64,000 bases of DNA from Vibrio sp. JPW-9-11-11 (GTDB lineage Bacteria > Pseudomonadota > Gammaproteobacteria > Enterobacterales > Vibrionaceae), in contig NZ_SZQJ01000004.1 of assembly GCF_013369335.1 (NCBI RefSeq), positions 667,236 through 731,235 of the forward strand, given 5' to 3'. The translations under genes were made by a program, and so were the position numbers. The notes under the pieces are model-generated. The model ran no database searches. It saw only the letters and a list, made by a program, of their open reading frames with translations, and had not been told where the DNA came from. This document shows positions 1-11,094 of this stretch, one piece after another; the stretch's first letter is position 1; every line of letters starts with the position of its first letter.

Positions 1-2
1 GC

Positions 3-71
3 TTTATCCTAGTATGTGTTTTGTTATCTGTGCTGTCTAAGTCGAAGATGGCAGCTTGCCAAGATGCGTAA
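3..71 (+). CDS. possible 3' end of an upstream gene (fragment)
   Basis: One frame is open from the window edge to a TAA at 69-71. It encodes a hydrophobic stretch (FILVCVLLSVL) and a short polar tail ending CQDA, which would suit the end of a membrane protein. The terminator directly downstream shows that some plus-strand transcript ends here. A second frame ending at position 40 is an equally possible end, so the reading frame is a guess and no function can be given. Confidence 0.3.
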   Translation, partial: FILVCVLLSVLSKSKMAACQDA

Positions 72-95
72 CTGATTGATATTAAATCATCTTAT

Positions 96-119
96 AAGGG
101 AGCCTCGGCTCCCTTTTTA
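96..119 (+). terminator. rho-independent terminator of the upstream transcript
   Basis: A GC-rich stem (gggagcc / ggctccc) with a two-base loop is followed by a run of T. It separates the truncated upstream gene from the his leader. Confidence 0.85.
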
Positions 120-238
120 TTTGTTATATACAAAAGCAAAAAAGTTGAAATTAATAGTTGAAAAAAGCGTTCGCCTTAGTTAGTGTGGATATCAATCAAG
201 CGAAACAAAAGAGCTTATCGAGTATGCGTTTATCAGTT

Positions 239-271
239 ATGAACATTCATCACCATCATCACCCAGTCTAG
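239..271 (+). CDS. hisL: his operon leader peptide HisL
   Basis: A ten-codon ORF reads MNIHHHHHPV and then stops. Five consecutive histidine codons are diagnostic of the leader peptide of the his attenuator. Ribosome stalling at these codons when charged tRNA-His is scarce would favour the antiterminator structure downstream. The E. coli leader has seven consecutive His codons, so this run is slightly shorter. No strong Shine-Dalgarno sequence is apparent. The peptide itself has no known activity; its translation is the signal. Confidence 0.9.
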   Translation: MNIHHHHHPV

Positions 272-272
272 T

Positions 273-379
273 CTTTCGGGAGATGTACGCATACCCGGGA
301 GATAGGAAACTCCCGGAGGCCAAATCGCAAACTACAAGATTTAGAACCCTCGGGAGATACACTCTTCCGAGGGTTTTTT
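273..379 (+). promoter_or_regulatory. histidine attenuator leader RNA
   Basis: The leader contains repeated complementary blocks. The block ccgggag at 295-301 can pair with ctcccgg at 310-316. The latter can alternatively pair with cgggag at 351-356, which is the 5' arm of the terminator. These mutually exclusive pairings are the classical pause/antiterminator/terminator arrangement, coupled to translation of the five His codons just upstream. Read-through into hisG would occur under histidine starvation. Confidence 0.85.
345..379 (+). terminator. his attenuator terminator hairpin
   Basis: The arm aaccctcgg at 345-353 pairs with ccgagggtt at 367-375 and is followed by T residues. It lies between hisL and hisG, so it serves as the regulated terminator of the his operon rather than the end of a gene. 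Confidence 0.88.
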
Positions 380-433
380 AGTTTTATAGTTTCACAATTT
401 CGAATTATTACTATTTTGCACAGGGATAAAGCA

Positions 434-1330
434 ATGCAAACACAACGCCTAAGAATCGCAATCCAAAAGAAAGGTCGCCTAAGTAAAGAGAGCCAAGCAT
501 TATTGAAGAAATGTGGCGTGAAGTTCAACGTGATGGGTGAGAGACTGGTTGTTCACTCTGAAAACATGCCGATTGACCTGCTGCTGGTTCGTGATGATGA
601 TATTCCTGGTTTAATCATGGATGGTGTGGTTGATCTAGGTTTCATTGGTGAAAATGAATTAGAAGAAGTTCGTCTCGATCGCAAAGCTCTGGGTGAACCA
701 TGTGAGTTTGTTCAACTTCGCCGACTTGATTTTGGTGGCTGCCGTTTGTCTATTGCCATCGATAAAGACGAAGAGTACAAGGGGCCTCAAGACCTTGCTG
801 GTAAACGTATCGCAACGACGTACCCACAGCTGCTGAAAGCTTACATGGATGACGCGGGCGTTCCTTTTTCAACTTGTATGCTCACTGGCTCGGTAGAAGT
901 CGCTCCTCGCGCAGGGCTTGCTGATGCCATCGCTGACTTGGTCTCTACTGGTGCAACTCTGGAGGCAAACGGCTTAAAAGAAGCAGAAATTATCTTCAAA
1001 TCTAAAGCGACTCTTATTCAACGTACTGGTGAGTTTGACGCTGACAAAGTGGCACTTATCGAAAAGCTCCTAACTCGTATGCAAGGCGTACAGCAAGCGA
1101 AAGAGTCTAAGTACATCATGTTGCACGCGCCAGCTGAAAAGCTTGACCAAATTAAAGCACTGCTTCCTGGCGCTGAGGACCCAACGGTATTACCGCTGTC
1201 TGCTGACAAACAAAAAGTGGCAGTTCATTTAGTCAGTACTGAAAACCTGTTCTGGGAAACCATGGAACAGTTAAAAGAGTTAGGTGCGAGTTCAATTCTC
1301 GTCTTACCAATCGACAAAATGATGGAGTAA
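434..1330 (+). CDS. hisG: ATP phosphoribosyltransferase HisG
   Basis: HisG condenses ATP with PRPP, the first and feedback-regulated step of histidine synthesis. The protein (298 residues) is the long-form, HisZ-independent type with a C-terminal regulatory ACT-like domain. It aligns along its length with E. coli HisG, including [17 protein letters not shown], the [12 protein letters not shown] segment, the PRPP-binding [11 protein letters not shown] segment and the C-terminal [11 protein letters not shown]. The start at 434 is chosen over an in-frame ATG at 416 because it has an AGGGA ribosome site a few bases upstream and gives the E. coli-like N terminus. It opens the hisGDCBHAFI operon and is controlled by the attenuator. 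Confidence 0.97.
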   Translation: MQTQRLRIAIQKKGRLSKESQALLKKCGVKFNVMGERLVVHSENMPIDLLLVRDDDIPGLIMDGVVDLGFIGENELEEVRLDRKALGEPCEFVQLRRLDFGGCRLSIAIDKDEEYKGPQDLAGKRIATTYPQLLKAYMDDAGVPFSTCMLTGSVEVAPRAGLADAIADLVSTGATLEANGLKEAEIIFKSKATLIQRTGEFDADKVALIEKLLTRMQGVQQAKESKYIMLHAPAEKLDQIKALLPGAEDPTVLPLSADKQKVAVHLVSTENLFWETMEQLKELGASSILVLPIDKMME

Positions 1331-1334
1331 TGCC

Positions 1335-2627
1335 ATGAGAACCGTTGTTTGGCAGTCATTGAGTGAATCACAGCAAGATTCAATTTTGGAGCGTCCTGCA
1401 ATCAGTGAAGGCGCCAATATTACCGCCGCCGTTTCTGAGGTCATCGCCAAGGTACGTCAAGATGGTGATGCGGCGTTGGTCGAGCTGACCGAAAGGTTTG
1501 ATGGCGTGAAACCAAAGTCGATTCGAGTCTCAGAAAGCGACATTGAGCAAGCTTGTTTGAGACTCTCTGATGAGATGAAACAGGCTCTAGAACAAGCCTA
1601 CCAAAATATTTCTAAGTTCCACAAAGCGCAAAAACCTCAACCCATTAAGGTAGAAACCCAGCCAGGTGTTGTATGTGAACAGGTGACACGTGCGATACAA
1701 AAGGTTGGCTTGTATATCCCTGGGGGCAGTGCACCGTTACCCTCAACAGTATTGATGCTAGGCGTACCTGCAAAAATTGCTGGCTGTCGCAAAGTGGTTC
1801 TTTGTTCACCTCCACCGATTGCTGATGAAATTCTATATGTCGCTAAGCTGTGTGGCATTGATGAAGTGTACAATGTTGGTGGTGGTCAGGCCGTGGCTGC
1901 AATGGCATATGGCACTGAAACGGTATCGAAAGTCGATAAGATTTTTGGCCCGGGCAATGCTTATGTGACAGAAGCGAAACGTCAGGTTAGCAACGATTTT
2001 CGCGGCGCAGCAATTGATATGCCTGCTGGTCCTTCAGAAGTCTTGGTCCTGGCAGACGAAACGGCCGATGCGGATTTTATTGCAGCCGATTTATTGAGCC
2101 AAGCCGAGCACGGCCCAGACTCTCAAGTGGTATTAGTGACACCTTCGCCCATTATTGCGGATCAAGTGACGGACGCCGTTCAGCGACAACTCAAACAGCT
2201 TTCACGTGCTGAGATTGCTCAGCAAGCGCTGGCGTCGAGTTTGATTATTATCGCAGAGTCGATCACCCAATCCATCGCAATCTCGAATTACTACGGCCCT
2301 GAGCACTTGATTGTTCAAACTAAAAATCCTCGCGAGCTTTTGCCTCTACTAGATAACGCAGGCTCGATTTTCTTGGGTGATTGGTCGCCTGAATCCGCTG
2401 GTGATTACGCATCTGGCACTAATCACGTTCTGCCAACATACGGCTACACACGTACGTATTCAAGTTTAGGTTTGGCCGACTTTTCTAAACGTATGACGGT
2501 TCAAGAATTGTCTGCTGATGGGCTAAAGAATCTAGCGCCAACGGTGGTCACTATGGCTGAAGCGGAAGGCTTGGACGCACACAAACGCGCCGTGACAATC
2601 CGTGTCGAAAAACTGGCTGCGAAGTAA
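1335..2627 (+). CDS. hisD: histidinol dehydrogenase HisD
   Basis: HisD is a zinc enzyme that oxidises L-histidinol to histidine in two NAD-dependent steps, the last reactions of the pathway. The 430-residue length fits the family. The signature region is present: VGLYIPGG near residue 120, [29 protein letters not shown] and [10 protein letters not shown], which carries family zinc-site/catalytic residues. It starts four bases after the hisG stop, so the two are translationally close and clearly in one operon. The C terminus (HKRAVTIR) is also typical of HisD. Confidence 0.97.
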   Translation: MRTVVWQSLSESQQDSILERPAISEGANITAAVSEVIAKVRQDGDAALVELTERFDGVKPKSIRVSESDIEQACLRLSDEMKQALEQAYQNISKFHKAQKPQPIKVETQPGVVCEQVTRAIQKVGLYIPGGSAPLPSTVLMLGVPAKIAGCRKVVLCSPPPIADEILYVAKLCGIDEVYNVGGGQAVAAMAYGTETVSKVDKIFGPGNAYVTEAKRQVSNDFRGAAIDMPAGPSEVLVLADETADADFIAADLLSQAEHGPDSQVVLVTPSPIIADQVTDAVQRQLKQLSRAEIAQQALASSLIIIAESITQSIAISNYYGPEHLIVQTKNPRELLPLLDNAGSIFLGDWSPESAGDYASGTNHVLPTYGYTRTYSSLGLADFSKRMTVQELSADGLKNLAPTVVTMAEAEGLDAHKRAVTIRVEKLAAK

Positions 2628-3680
<1,053 letters not shown>

Positions 3681-3749
3681 GTAGAGACAGAATTTATCGC
3701 TCTCGCATATAGCGGGGACGTCAAAAAAAATAGCAATAAGGAAGTTCGT

Positions 3750-4823
3750 GTGAGCAAGCAACAAAAAATCCTATTTATCGACCGTGATGGCACCTTAATT
3801 GTTGAGCCGCCAGTTGATTTTCAAGTCGACCGTTTAGACAAGTTAAAACTAGAGCCGTTGGTGATTCCAAGCTTGCTAGCTTTGCAGGATGCAGGCTACC
3901 GCCTAGTGATGGTAACGAATCAAGACGGTTTAGGGACAGATAGCTACCCTCAAGCAGACTTTGATGCACCACACAACATGATGATGGAGATTTTTGAATC
4001 TCAAGGCGTGAAATTCGATGATGTGTTGATTTGTCCTCACTTCGATGAAGATAACTGCTCTTGTCGTAAACCTAAGTTGGGGATGGTGAAAGAGTACCTT
4101 CAAGGTGGCAAAGTGGATTTCCAAAACTCAGCTGTCATTGGTGATCGTCAAACTGATATTCAACTTGCTGAAAACATGGCTATTCGCGGCATTCAATACA
4201 ACCCAGAGACCATGGGTTGGAAGCAAATTGTTAAAGATTTGACCGTCAAGGCGCGCGTGGCTGAAGTGATTCGTACTACCAAGGAAACGGATATCAAGGT
4301 AGCCGTCAATCTCGATGAGCAAGGTGGCAACGACATCACTACGGGTCTTGGCTTTTTCGACCACATGCTGGACCAAATCGCGACACACGGCGGTTTCCAA
4401 ATGGTGTGTAAGGTAGAAGGTGATTTGCACATTGATGACCACCACACCGTTGAAGATACCGCTCTAGCGTTGGGTCAAGCTCTTAAAGAGGCGCTAGGTG
4501 ATAAGCGCGGTATCGGCCGTTTTGGTTTTAGCCTACCAATGGATGAGTGCTTAGCACAGTGCGCACTGGATCTTTCCGGTCGTCCTTACCTTAAGTTCGA
4601 CGCTGAGTTCGGTCGTGAGAAAGTGGGTGATCTTTCAACGGAGATGGTGGTGCACTTCTTCCGTTCTCTGACTGACACTCTAGCCTGTACGCTTCACCTT
4701 TCATCTGCGGGCAACAATGATCACCATATCATTGAAAGTTTGTTTAAAGCGTTTGGCCGTACTCTGCGCCAAGCAATCAAAGTAGAAGGCACTGAGCTAC
4801 CAAGCAGTAAAGGCGTTCTTTAA
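3750..4823 (+). CDS. hisB: bifunctional histidinol-phosphatase / imidazoleglycerol-phosphate dehydratase HisB
   Basis: This is the fused enzyme typical of gammaproteobacteria. The N-terminal half (about residues 1-165) is a HAD phosphatase with the nucleophile motif FIDRDGT (Asp11, Asp13) and a Cys/His metal loop ([15 protein letters not shown]). The C-terminal half (about 167-357) is the dehydratase, with its paired metal-binding motifs [32 protein letters not shown] and [10 protein letters not shown]. It begins with GTG, supported by an AAGGAAG ribosome site at 3738-3744. It catalyses steps seven and nine of the pathway. Confidence 0.97.
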   Translation: MSKQQKILFIDRDGTLIVEPPVDFQVDRLDKLKLEPLVIPSLLALQDAGYRLVMVTNQDGLGTDSYPQADFDAPHNMMMEIFESQGVKFDDVLICPHFDEDNCSCRKPKLGMVKEYLQGGKVDFQNSAVIGDRQTDIQLAENMAIRGIQYNPETMGWKQIVKDLTVKARVAEVIRTTKETDIKVAVNLDEQGGNDITTGLGFFDHMLDQIATHGGFQMVCKVEGDLHIDDHHTVEDTALALGQALKEALGDKRGIGRFGFSLPMDECLAQCALDLSGRPYLKFDAEFGREKVGDLSTEMVVHFFRSLTDTLACTLHLSSAGNNDHHIIESLFKAFGRTLRQAIKVEGTELPSSKGVL

Positions 4824-4836
4824 GGGAGAGTAACCA

Positions 4837-5451
4837 ATGACAGAACAGAGAGTCGTCATTATTGATACCGGCTGTGCCAACGTTTCTTCGGTAAAATTTG
4901 CCATTGAGCGCTTAGGCTATGAGGTAACGATTTCTAAAGATCCACAAGTTGTTTTGGCTGCCGATAAGCTATTTCTTCCGGGCGTAGGAACCGCCAGCGA
5001 AGCGATGAAAAACCTTGCAGAGCGTGATCTAATTAACTTAGTAAAACAAGTAGAAAAGCCGTTGCTTGGTATCTGTTTGGGTATGCAATTGCTCGGTAAA
5101 GTTTCTCAGGAGAAAGGCCAAAAAGCCGATGAGTTAGTTGAGTGCCTTGGACTGTGTGATGGTGAAGTAAAACTGCTACAAACGGGTGATTTGCCACTGC
5201 CGCATATGGGGTGGAACACGGTGTCTGCAAAAACAGGTAACCCACTGTTCAAGGGTATTGAAGAGGGTGAGTACTTCTACTTCGTACACAGCTTTGCTAT
5301 GCCAGTGGGAGAGTACACCATCGCTGAGTGTGATTACGGAAACCCTTTCACTGCAGCAGTGCAGAGTGGCAACTACTATGGTGTGCAGTTCCACCCTGAG
5401 CGTTCTTCAAAAGCGGGCGCGAAGCTTATTCAAAACTTCTTAGAATTATAA
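4837..5451 (+). CDS. hisH: imidazole glycerol phosphate synthase glutaminase subunit HisH
   Basis: HisH is a class I glutamine amidotransferase that hydrolyses glutamine and channels ammonia to HisF. The catalytic triad is visible: Cys80 in LLGICLGMQ, and His186 with Glu188 in GVQFHPERS. The GVGTASEAM oxyanion-region motif is also present. The length of 204 residues is normal. It follows hisB by 13 bases and precedes hisA in the conserved BHAF order. Confidence 0.96.
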   Translation: MTEQRVVIIDTGCANVSSVKFAIERLGYEVTISKDPQVVLAADKLFLPGVGTASEAMKNLAERDLINLVKQVEKPLLGICLGMQLLGKVSQEKGQKADELVECLGLCDGEVKLLQTGDLPLPHMGWNTVSAKTGNPLFKGIEEGEYFYFVHSFAMPVGEYTIAECDYGNPFTAAVQSGNYYGVQFHPERSSKAGAKLIQNFLEL

Positions 5452-6952
<1,501 letters not shown>

Positions 6953-6956
<4 letters not shown>

Positions 6957-7588
6957 GTTTTAACACCGCCGAAGTAAGTTCGCTTTCTGAGCGCATCAAC
7001 TGGGAAAAGGTGGATGGTTTGGTACCTGCCATCGTACAAGATTTCCAATCGAGCCAAGTGTTGATGATGGGTTACATGAACCAAGATGCGTTGGCAAAAA
7101 CGGGCGAGACGGGTCAAGTGACGTTTTTTTCTCGTACTAAACAGCGTTTATGGACCAAAGGGGAAACCTCTGGCAATGTGTTGCAGTTAGTAAATCTTTC
7201 ATTGGATTGCGACAATGACACGTTGTTAGTTAAGGTCAATCCGATTGGCCCCACTTGCCATACAGGAACCACGACTTGTTGGGATGGCGATTCGCAAGAA
7301 GAGAGCCAAATGGTGTGGCTTCATCAACTTGAGCAATTATTGGCTGCCCGCAAGAGTGCCGATCCAGACTCTTCGTATACCGCCAGTCTTTATGCCCGTG
7401 GTACCAAGCGTATTTCGCAGAAAGTGGGCGAAGAAGGTGTTGAAGTCGCGCTTGCGGCGACGTCGGGCGATAAGGCGGAGTTAGTGTGTGAATCTGCTGA
7501 TTTGATTTACCACTTAATGGTATTGCTTCAAGATCAAGGGTTATCAATCAATGACGTCGTTAATAAGCTCAAAGAGCGTCACAAGTAA
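6953..7588 (+). CDS. hisI: bifunctional phosphoribosyl-AMP cyclohydrolase / phosphoribosyl-ATP pyrophosphatase HisI (HisIE)
   Basis: This fused enzyme performs the second and third steps of histidine synthesis. The N-terminal HisI domain (about 1-115) has the metal-binding motifs [23 protein letters not shown] and [12 protein letters not shown]. The C-terminal HisE domain (about 120-211) has the pyrophosphatase motif [17 protein letters not shown] and the helical [13 protein letters not shown] segment. It is the last gene of the operon and is followed by a strong hairpin terminator. Confidence 0.96.
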
Positions 7589-7601
7589 ACTCTGAGTAAA
7601 C

Positions 7602-7630
7602 AAAAAAACCGCCGTTAAGGCGGTTTTTTT
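7602..7630. terminator. bidirectional terminator between hisI and the TPR gene
   Basis: The sequence has a symmetric hairpin (aaaaccgcc, loop gttaa, ggcggtttt) flanked by A on one side and T on the other. It can therefore end both the his operon and the convergent minus-strand gene. Confidence 0.9.
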
Positions 7631-7638
7631 ACGTGGTT

Positions 7639-8502
7639 TTATTCGCTTTGAGTTGGAATCAAGGCATCAAACCTTGGGTTACCGTGCAACCCCTCCAAAT
7701 CTGGTTCTGTATCGATCAAGTCTGAAATGGATGGACTTGCTTCGATGGCCTTTTCTAGATCTTCGATCGCTTGCTCTTCAACCCCCAGACGTGAATAGGC
7801 ACAGGCTCTTTGATATAAAGCGGGTCCATTGGTGTTGTCTAACTCAAGAACTCGATTACATAGGCTGAGTGCCCAATGGTATTCTTTGATTTCCATCGCC
7901 GCATCGGCTTTGTAGGTCAATGCTTCTAGATCACCAGGCCTGATAGTAAGAATCTCATCGAAAACGTCGATACGCTGTTCTGCGGTCGGCATACTTTGCG
8001 CCCTCAACCATAGGTTGTGGATCTCGTTAATCTTTTCAATTTCTTTATTGTTCTCACTAATAATGCGGGTTTTGCGTTTTAGGTCGCGCTCCAGCACGCT
8101 GAATTTTTTCTCATACTCTTTGGCGATAGCATCAAGACGTTTGTCTGCCATTTCTTTCGTGTTGTGTTTAAACTCACGTAGAGACTGCCATCCCACAAAG
8201 GCAATCAGTGAGGCGACACCCGCGATAATGTAGAAAAAGTAGGTGACAGTAACGTTGGCATAGTTGAGTGACTTATCCGCCACACTAAGTTCTCGATCAG
8301 TAATTTGCACGATCACTCGTCGTTCAAGATCCTGCTGATCTTGGCGAAGAGCCTTGAGCTCATCGAGTATGTATCGCTCCATTAATGGGCGGTCGAGTAG
8401 TTCAGAATCCGAATAGGCAGTCGATTCAGTGAAACCGGGCATACTGGTTAGAGTGCAAAGCATGCCAAATAACGTTATCCACAATCGCATATTAGCGTCC
8501 AT
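7639..8502 (-). CDS. membrane-anchored coiled-coil / TPR protein, function unknown
   Basis: I do not recognise a named family. In order, the protein shows a probable signal sequence (residues 5-25, MRLWITLFGMLCTL), a short periplasmic-type segment with a helical heptad-like stretch (40-65), one transmembrane helix (about 86-104), a long charged coiled-coil (110-165) and TPR-like helical repeats (about 176-260), the clearest being ALYQRACAYSRLGVEEQAIEDLEKAIE. The C terminus LHGNPRFDALI resembles the 'DPRF' ending of many TPR proteins. The true start could be the second Met at 8490. It converges on the his operon and diverges from ectA. A scaffold or envelope role is plausible but not shown. 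Confidence 0.75.
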   Translation of the reverse strand: MDANMRLWITLFGMLCTLTSMPGFTESTAYSDSELLDRPLMERYILDELKALRQDQQDLERRVIVQITDRELSVADKSLNYANVTVTYFFYIIAGVASLIAFVGWQSLREFKHNTKEMADKRLDAIAKEYEKKFSVLERDLKRKTRIISENNKEIEKINEIHNLWLRAQSMPTAEQRIDVFDEILTIRPGDLEALTYKADAAMEIKEYHWALSLCNRVLELDNTNGPALYQRACAYSRLGVEEQAIEDLEKAIEASPSISDLIDTEPDLEGLHGNPRFDALIPTQSE

Positions 8503-8663
8503 CTATCTATTTGTTTCTAGTGCATAAACTTTAACAAATTTGTTCATGACTTTATACGTTAGCTTGGTAATTTCACGCCCCCTCCCAACGCGCGGGCGCT
8601 ACTCTATCACGATCTTGCCTAGCTCAAACTATTAATTAGACTACTAATGAATATTAACCTAAT

Positions 8664-8685
8664 TTATGTGATTTATATCACATTT
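8664..8685. promoter_or_regulatory. probable CRP (cAMP receptor protein) site upstream of ectA
   Basis: The 16-base core TGTGATTTATATCACA is a perfect TGTGA-N6-TCACA palindrome within an AT-rich flank. It lies about 100 bp before the ectA start, in the divergent region between ectA and the TPR gene, and could act on either. CRP control of ectoine genes here is an inference. Confidence 0.7.
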
Positions 8686-8782
8686 ATTGGGTGTTTAACC
8701 GAATTGAATTTGATTTCTTAATCGATTCTAGCCGATATTAATGGCGGAAATTGTTTAGAGTTCAAAGGAAATGTTTTTATAT

Positions 8783-9325
8783 ATGATTTCTTCAGCACCT
8801 TGGGTTATGTATCCTGAAATACAGGACGGCCAACAGTCAGAATTGAGCCTTACTCAGCCTTGTGCTGAAGACGGCGATGGTATTGCCCAGCTTATTGCGG
8901 ACTGCCCGCCACTCGACATTAATTCTTCGTACTGTAATTTTTTGCAGTCTACTCATTTTCGCAAAACTTGCGTAATCGCTAAGCAAGGTGGACGAGTTGC
9001 GGGGTTTATCTCTGCTTACTTAAAACCTGAGCAGCCGAACACTTTGTTCGTTTGGCAGGTCGCGATTGGTACAGATTTTCGTGGACAGGGATTGGCCTTC
9101 ACTATGCTTTCCTCGTTGCTTAACCGTGAAAACTTGAGCCACATCGATGCGGTTGAGACGACGATAACCAAAGACAACCAAGCTTCTTGGGCGCTGTTTA
9201 ACAAGCTCGACCAAAATCACGGTATGCAAGGGAAAGTGAGTAAGTTCCTCGATGAGCATGAACATTTCAAAGGGAAACATGATAGCGAATACTTGTATCG
9301 TATCCCATTAAACCATAACCAATAA
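8783..9325 (+). CDS. ectA: L-2,4-diaminobutyrate N-acetyltransferase EctA
   Basis: EctA is a GNAT-fold enzyme that transfers acetyl from acetyl-CoA to diaminobutyrate, the second step of ectoine synthesis. Visible features are DCPPLDINSSYCNFLQSTHF (substrate region), VWQVAIGTDFRGQGLA (acetyl-CoA loop with RGQGLA) and TTITKDNQASWALFNKL. The start at 8783 (MISSAPWVMYPE) is preferred to the ATG at 8771 because the AGGA ribosome site at 8766-8769 would sit only one base from 8771; the spacing to 8783 (13 bases) is somewhat long, so the start is not certain. It is first of ectABC-ask. Confidence 0.94.
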   Translation: MISSAPWVMYPEIQDGQQSELSLTQPCAEDGDGIAQLIADCPPLDINSSYCNFLQSTHFRKTCVIAKQGGRVAGFISAYLKPEQPNTLFVWQVAIGTDFRGQGLAFTMLSSLLNRENLSHIDAVETTITKDNQASWALFNKLDQNHGMQGKVSKFLDEHEHFKGKHDSEYLYRIPLNHNQ

Positions 9326-9349
9326 TCAGGAGTTAGAAACGGTATCATC

Positions 9350-10615
9350 ATGGATATTTTTAAAAAGCAGGAATCAAAAGTCCGCTCTTATTCGAACAGC
9401 TTTCCAGTAGTTTTTACTAAAGCAAAAGGATGCTGGCTTGAGACAGAACAAGGCGAACGGTACTTAGATTTCCTAGCTGGGGCTGGTTCACTGAACTATG
9501 GCCACAATAACCCTGTATTAAAACTGGCTTTACTTGAGTACATCGAGATGGATGGTATAACCCATGGCCTAGATATGCACTCTCAAGCAAAAGCAGACTT
9601 CTTAACCGCGCTACAAAATTACATCTTGGCGCCGCGCGATCTTAACTACAAAGTTCAGTTTACTGGCCCGACCGGTACCAATGCGGTGGAAGCGGCACTC
9701 AAGCTGGCACGCAAGGTCAAAGGACGCGACTCAATTGTCGCCTTCACTAACGGCTTTCATGGTTGTACCACAGGAGCACTCTCTGCAACCGGTAACCAAC
9801 ACCATCGCCAAGGCGCAGGTACCAGCCTGACCAATGTGACACGCATTCCGTTTGAAGGATACGCTGATATCGATGGGCTTAAGCTGTTTGAAACCATGCT
9901 CAATGACAACTCTGCCGGTATGGACAAACCAGCAGCAGTATTGCTAGAGACGGTACAAGGTGAGGGTGGTTTAAACGTCGCTTCAGAACAGTGGCTTCAG
10001 CGCTTACGTAAGATTTGTGACCAGAATGACATCTTGATGATCGTAGATGACATTCAAGCTGGCTGTGGCCGTACTGGTACTTTCTTCAGTTTTGAGCCGT
10101 CGGGTATCGTGCCTGACATCGTGACGCTATCGAAATCTATCGGCGGATATGGTCTCCCAATGGCAGTCGTGTTGCTTAAACCCGAGCTCGATCAGTGGAA
10201 ACCAGGTGAGCACAACGGAACCTTCCGCGGCAACAATCATGCGTTCGTGACCGCTGCTAAGGCATTAGAGATCTACTGGGCTGATGGACAGTTCGAAGAA
10301 CACATTGCCCTTTGCTCTGAAAAAGTGAGCGAAGTGATTCAACGCAATATCAAACGTTACCCTGAACTGTTCTCAAAGCAAAAGGGGCGAGGCATGATGA
10401 CGGGGGTTGAGTGTCATGATGGCGACATCTCCGATGAAATAACAAGCGCGTGTTTTGCTAATGGAATGGTGATTGAAACCGCGGGTCCAAATGATGAAGT
10501 GGTGAAATTCTTCTGCCCGCTAACTATTACCGAAGCAGAACTAGAAGAAGGTCTTGCGATCTTTGAGAAGTCCGTGAGCCAAGTGGCCGCAAAACACATT
10601 AAGAAAGCATCTTAG
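9350..10615 (+). CDS. ectB: diaminobutyrate-2-oxoglutarate transaminase EctB
   Basis: EctB is a PLP class III aminotransferase that makes L-2,4-diaminobutyrate from aspartate semialdehyde with glutamate as donor, the first ectoine-specific step. The GPTGTNAVEAALKLARK and FHGCTTGALSATGN motifs bind PLP phosphate; IVDDIQAGCGRTG carries the acidic PLP contact; and TLSKSIGGYGLPM contains the Schiff-base Lys262. The length of 421 residues matches the family. It follows ectA by 24 bases. The nearest AGGAG lies rather far (about 17 bases) from the ATG. Confidence 0.96.
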   Translation: MDIFKKQESKVRSYSNSFPVVFTKAKGCWLETEQGERYLDFLAGAGSLNYGHNNPVLKLALLEYIEMDGITHGLDMHSQAKADFLTALQNYILAPRDLNYKVQFTGPTGTNAVEAALKLARKVKGRDSIVAFTNGFHGCTTGALSATGNQHHRQGAGTSLTNVTRIPFEGYADIDGLKLFETMLNDNSAGMDKPAAVLLETVQGEGGLNVASEQWLQRLRKICDQNDILMIVDDIQAGCGRTGTFFSFEPSGIVPDIVTLSKSIGGYGLPMAVVLLKPELDQWKPGEHNGTFRGNNHAFVTAAKALEIYWADGQFEEHIALCSEKVSEVIQRNIKRYPELFSKQKGRGMMTGVECHDGDISDEITSACFANGMVIETAGPNDEVVKFFCPLTITEAELEEGLAIFEKSVSQVAAKHIKKAS

Positions 10616-10630
10616 AACGAGAGATTAGTC

Positions 10631-11017
10631 ATGATAGTTAGAACGCTAGAAGAGTGTCGTGATAGTGAACGTCGAGTAGTCGCCGAAACGTGGGAAAGTG
10701 TACGTATGTTGTTGAAAGATGACAACATGGGATTTTCTTTCCACATTACGACCATATACGAAGACACTGAAACGCACATTCATTACAAGAACCATCTCGA
10801 GTCTGTCTATTGCGTCAGTGGTGAAGGAGAGATTGAAGTGGTCGGTGGAGAAACGTATCCAATTCGTCCAGGTACGCTTTACATCTTAGATAAGCATGAT
10901 GAGCACTACCTCCGTGCGTATAAAGGTACGCCGATGGTCATGGCTTGTGTGTTTAATCCGCCAATCACAGGCCGAGAAGTTCACGACGAAAACGGTGTCT
11001 ACCCGCTGGTTGACTAA
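10631..11017 (+). CDS. ectC: ectoine synthase EctC
   Basis: EctC is a small cupin that closes N-gamma-acetyl-diaminobutyrate to ectoine, a cytoplasmic compatible solute. The 128-residue sequence begins [16 protein letters not shown] and holds the family motifs [15 protein letters not shown] (cupin metal/substrate residues), [15 protein letters not shown] and [11 protein letters not shown]. It is 15 bases downstream of ectB. No ectD hydroxylase gene is present nearby, so ectoine rather than 5-hydroxyectoine is the expected product of this cluster. Confidence 0.96.
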   Translation: MIVRTLEECRDSERRVVAETWESVRMLLKDDNMGFSFHITTIYEDTETHIHYKNHLESVYCVSGEGEIEVVGGETYPIRPGTLYILDKHDEHYLRAYKGTPMVMACVFNPPITGREVHDENGVYPLVD

Positions 11018-11030
11018 CCGCTTGTCTTTG

Positions 11031-11053
11031 AGGGGCGAAAGCCCCTTTTATTT
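11031..11053 (+). terminator. intra-operon hairpin between ectC and ask
   Basis: A stem aggggc, a GAAA tetraloop and gcccct are followed by a short T-rich tract. It lies in the 77-base gap between ectC and the aspartokinase gene and could partially terminate transcription, lowering ask expression relative to ectABC. Confidence 0.7.
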
Positions 11054-11094
11054 ACCTATTCAACTCACATTTTAGAAACCCAAAAGGTTCTTAT

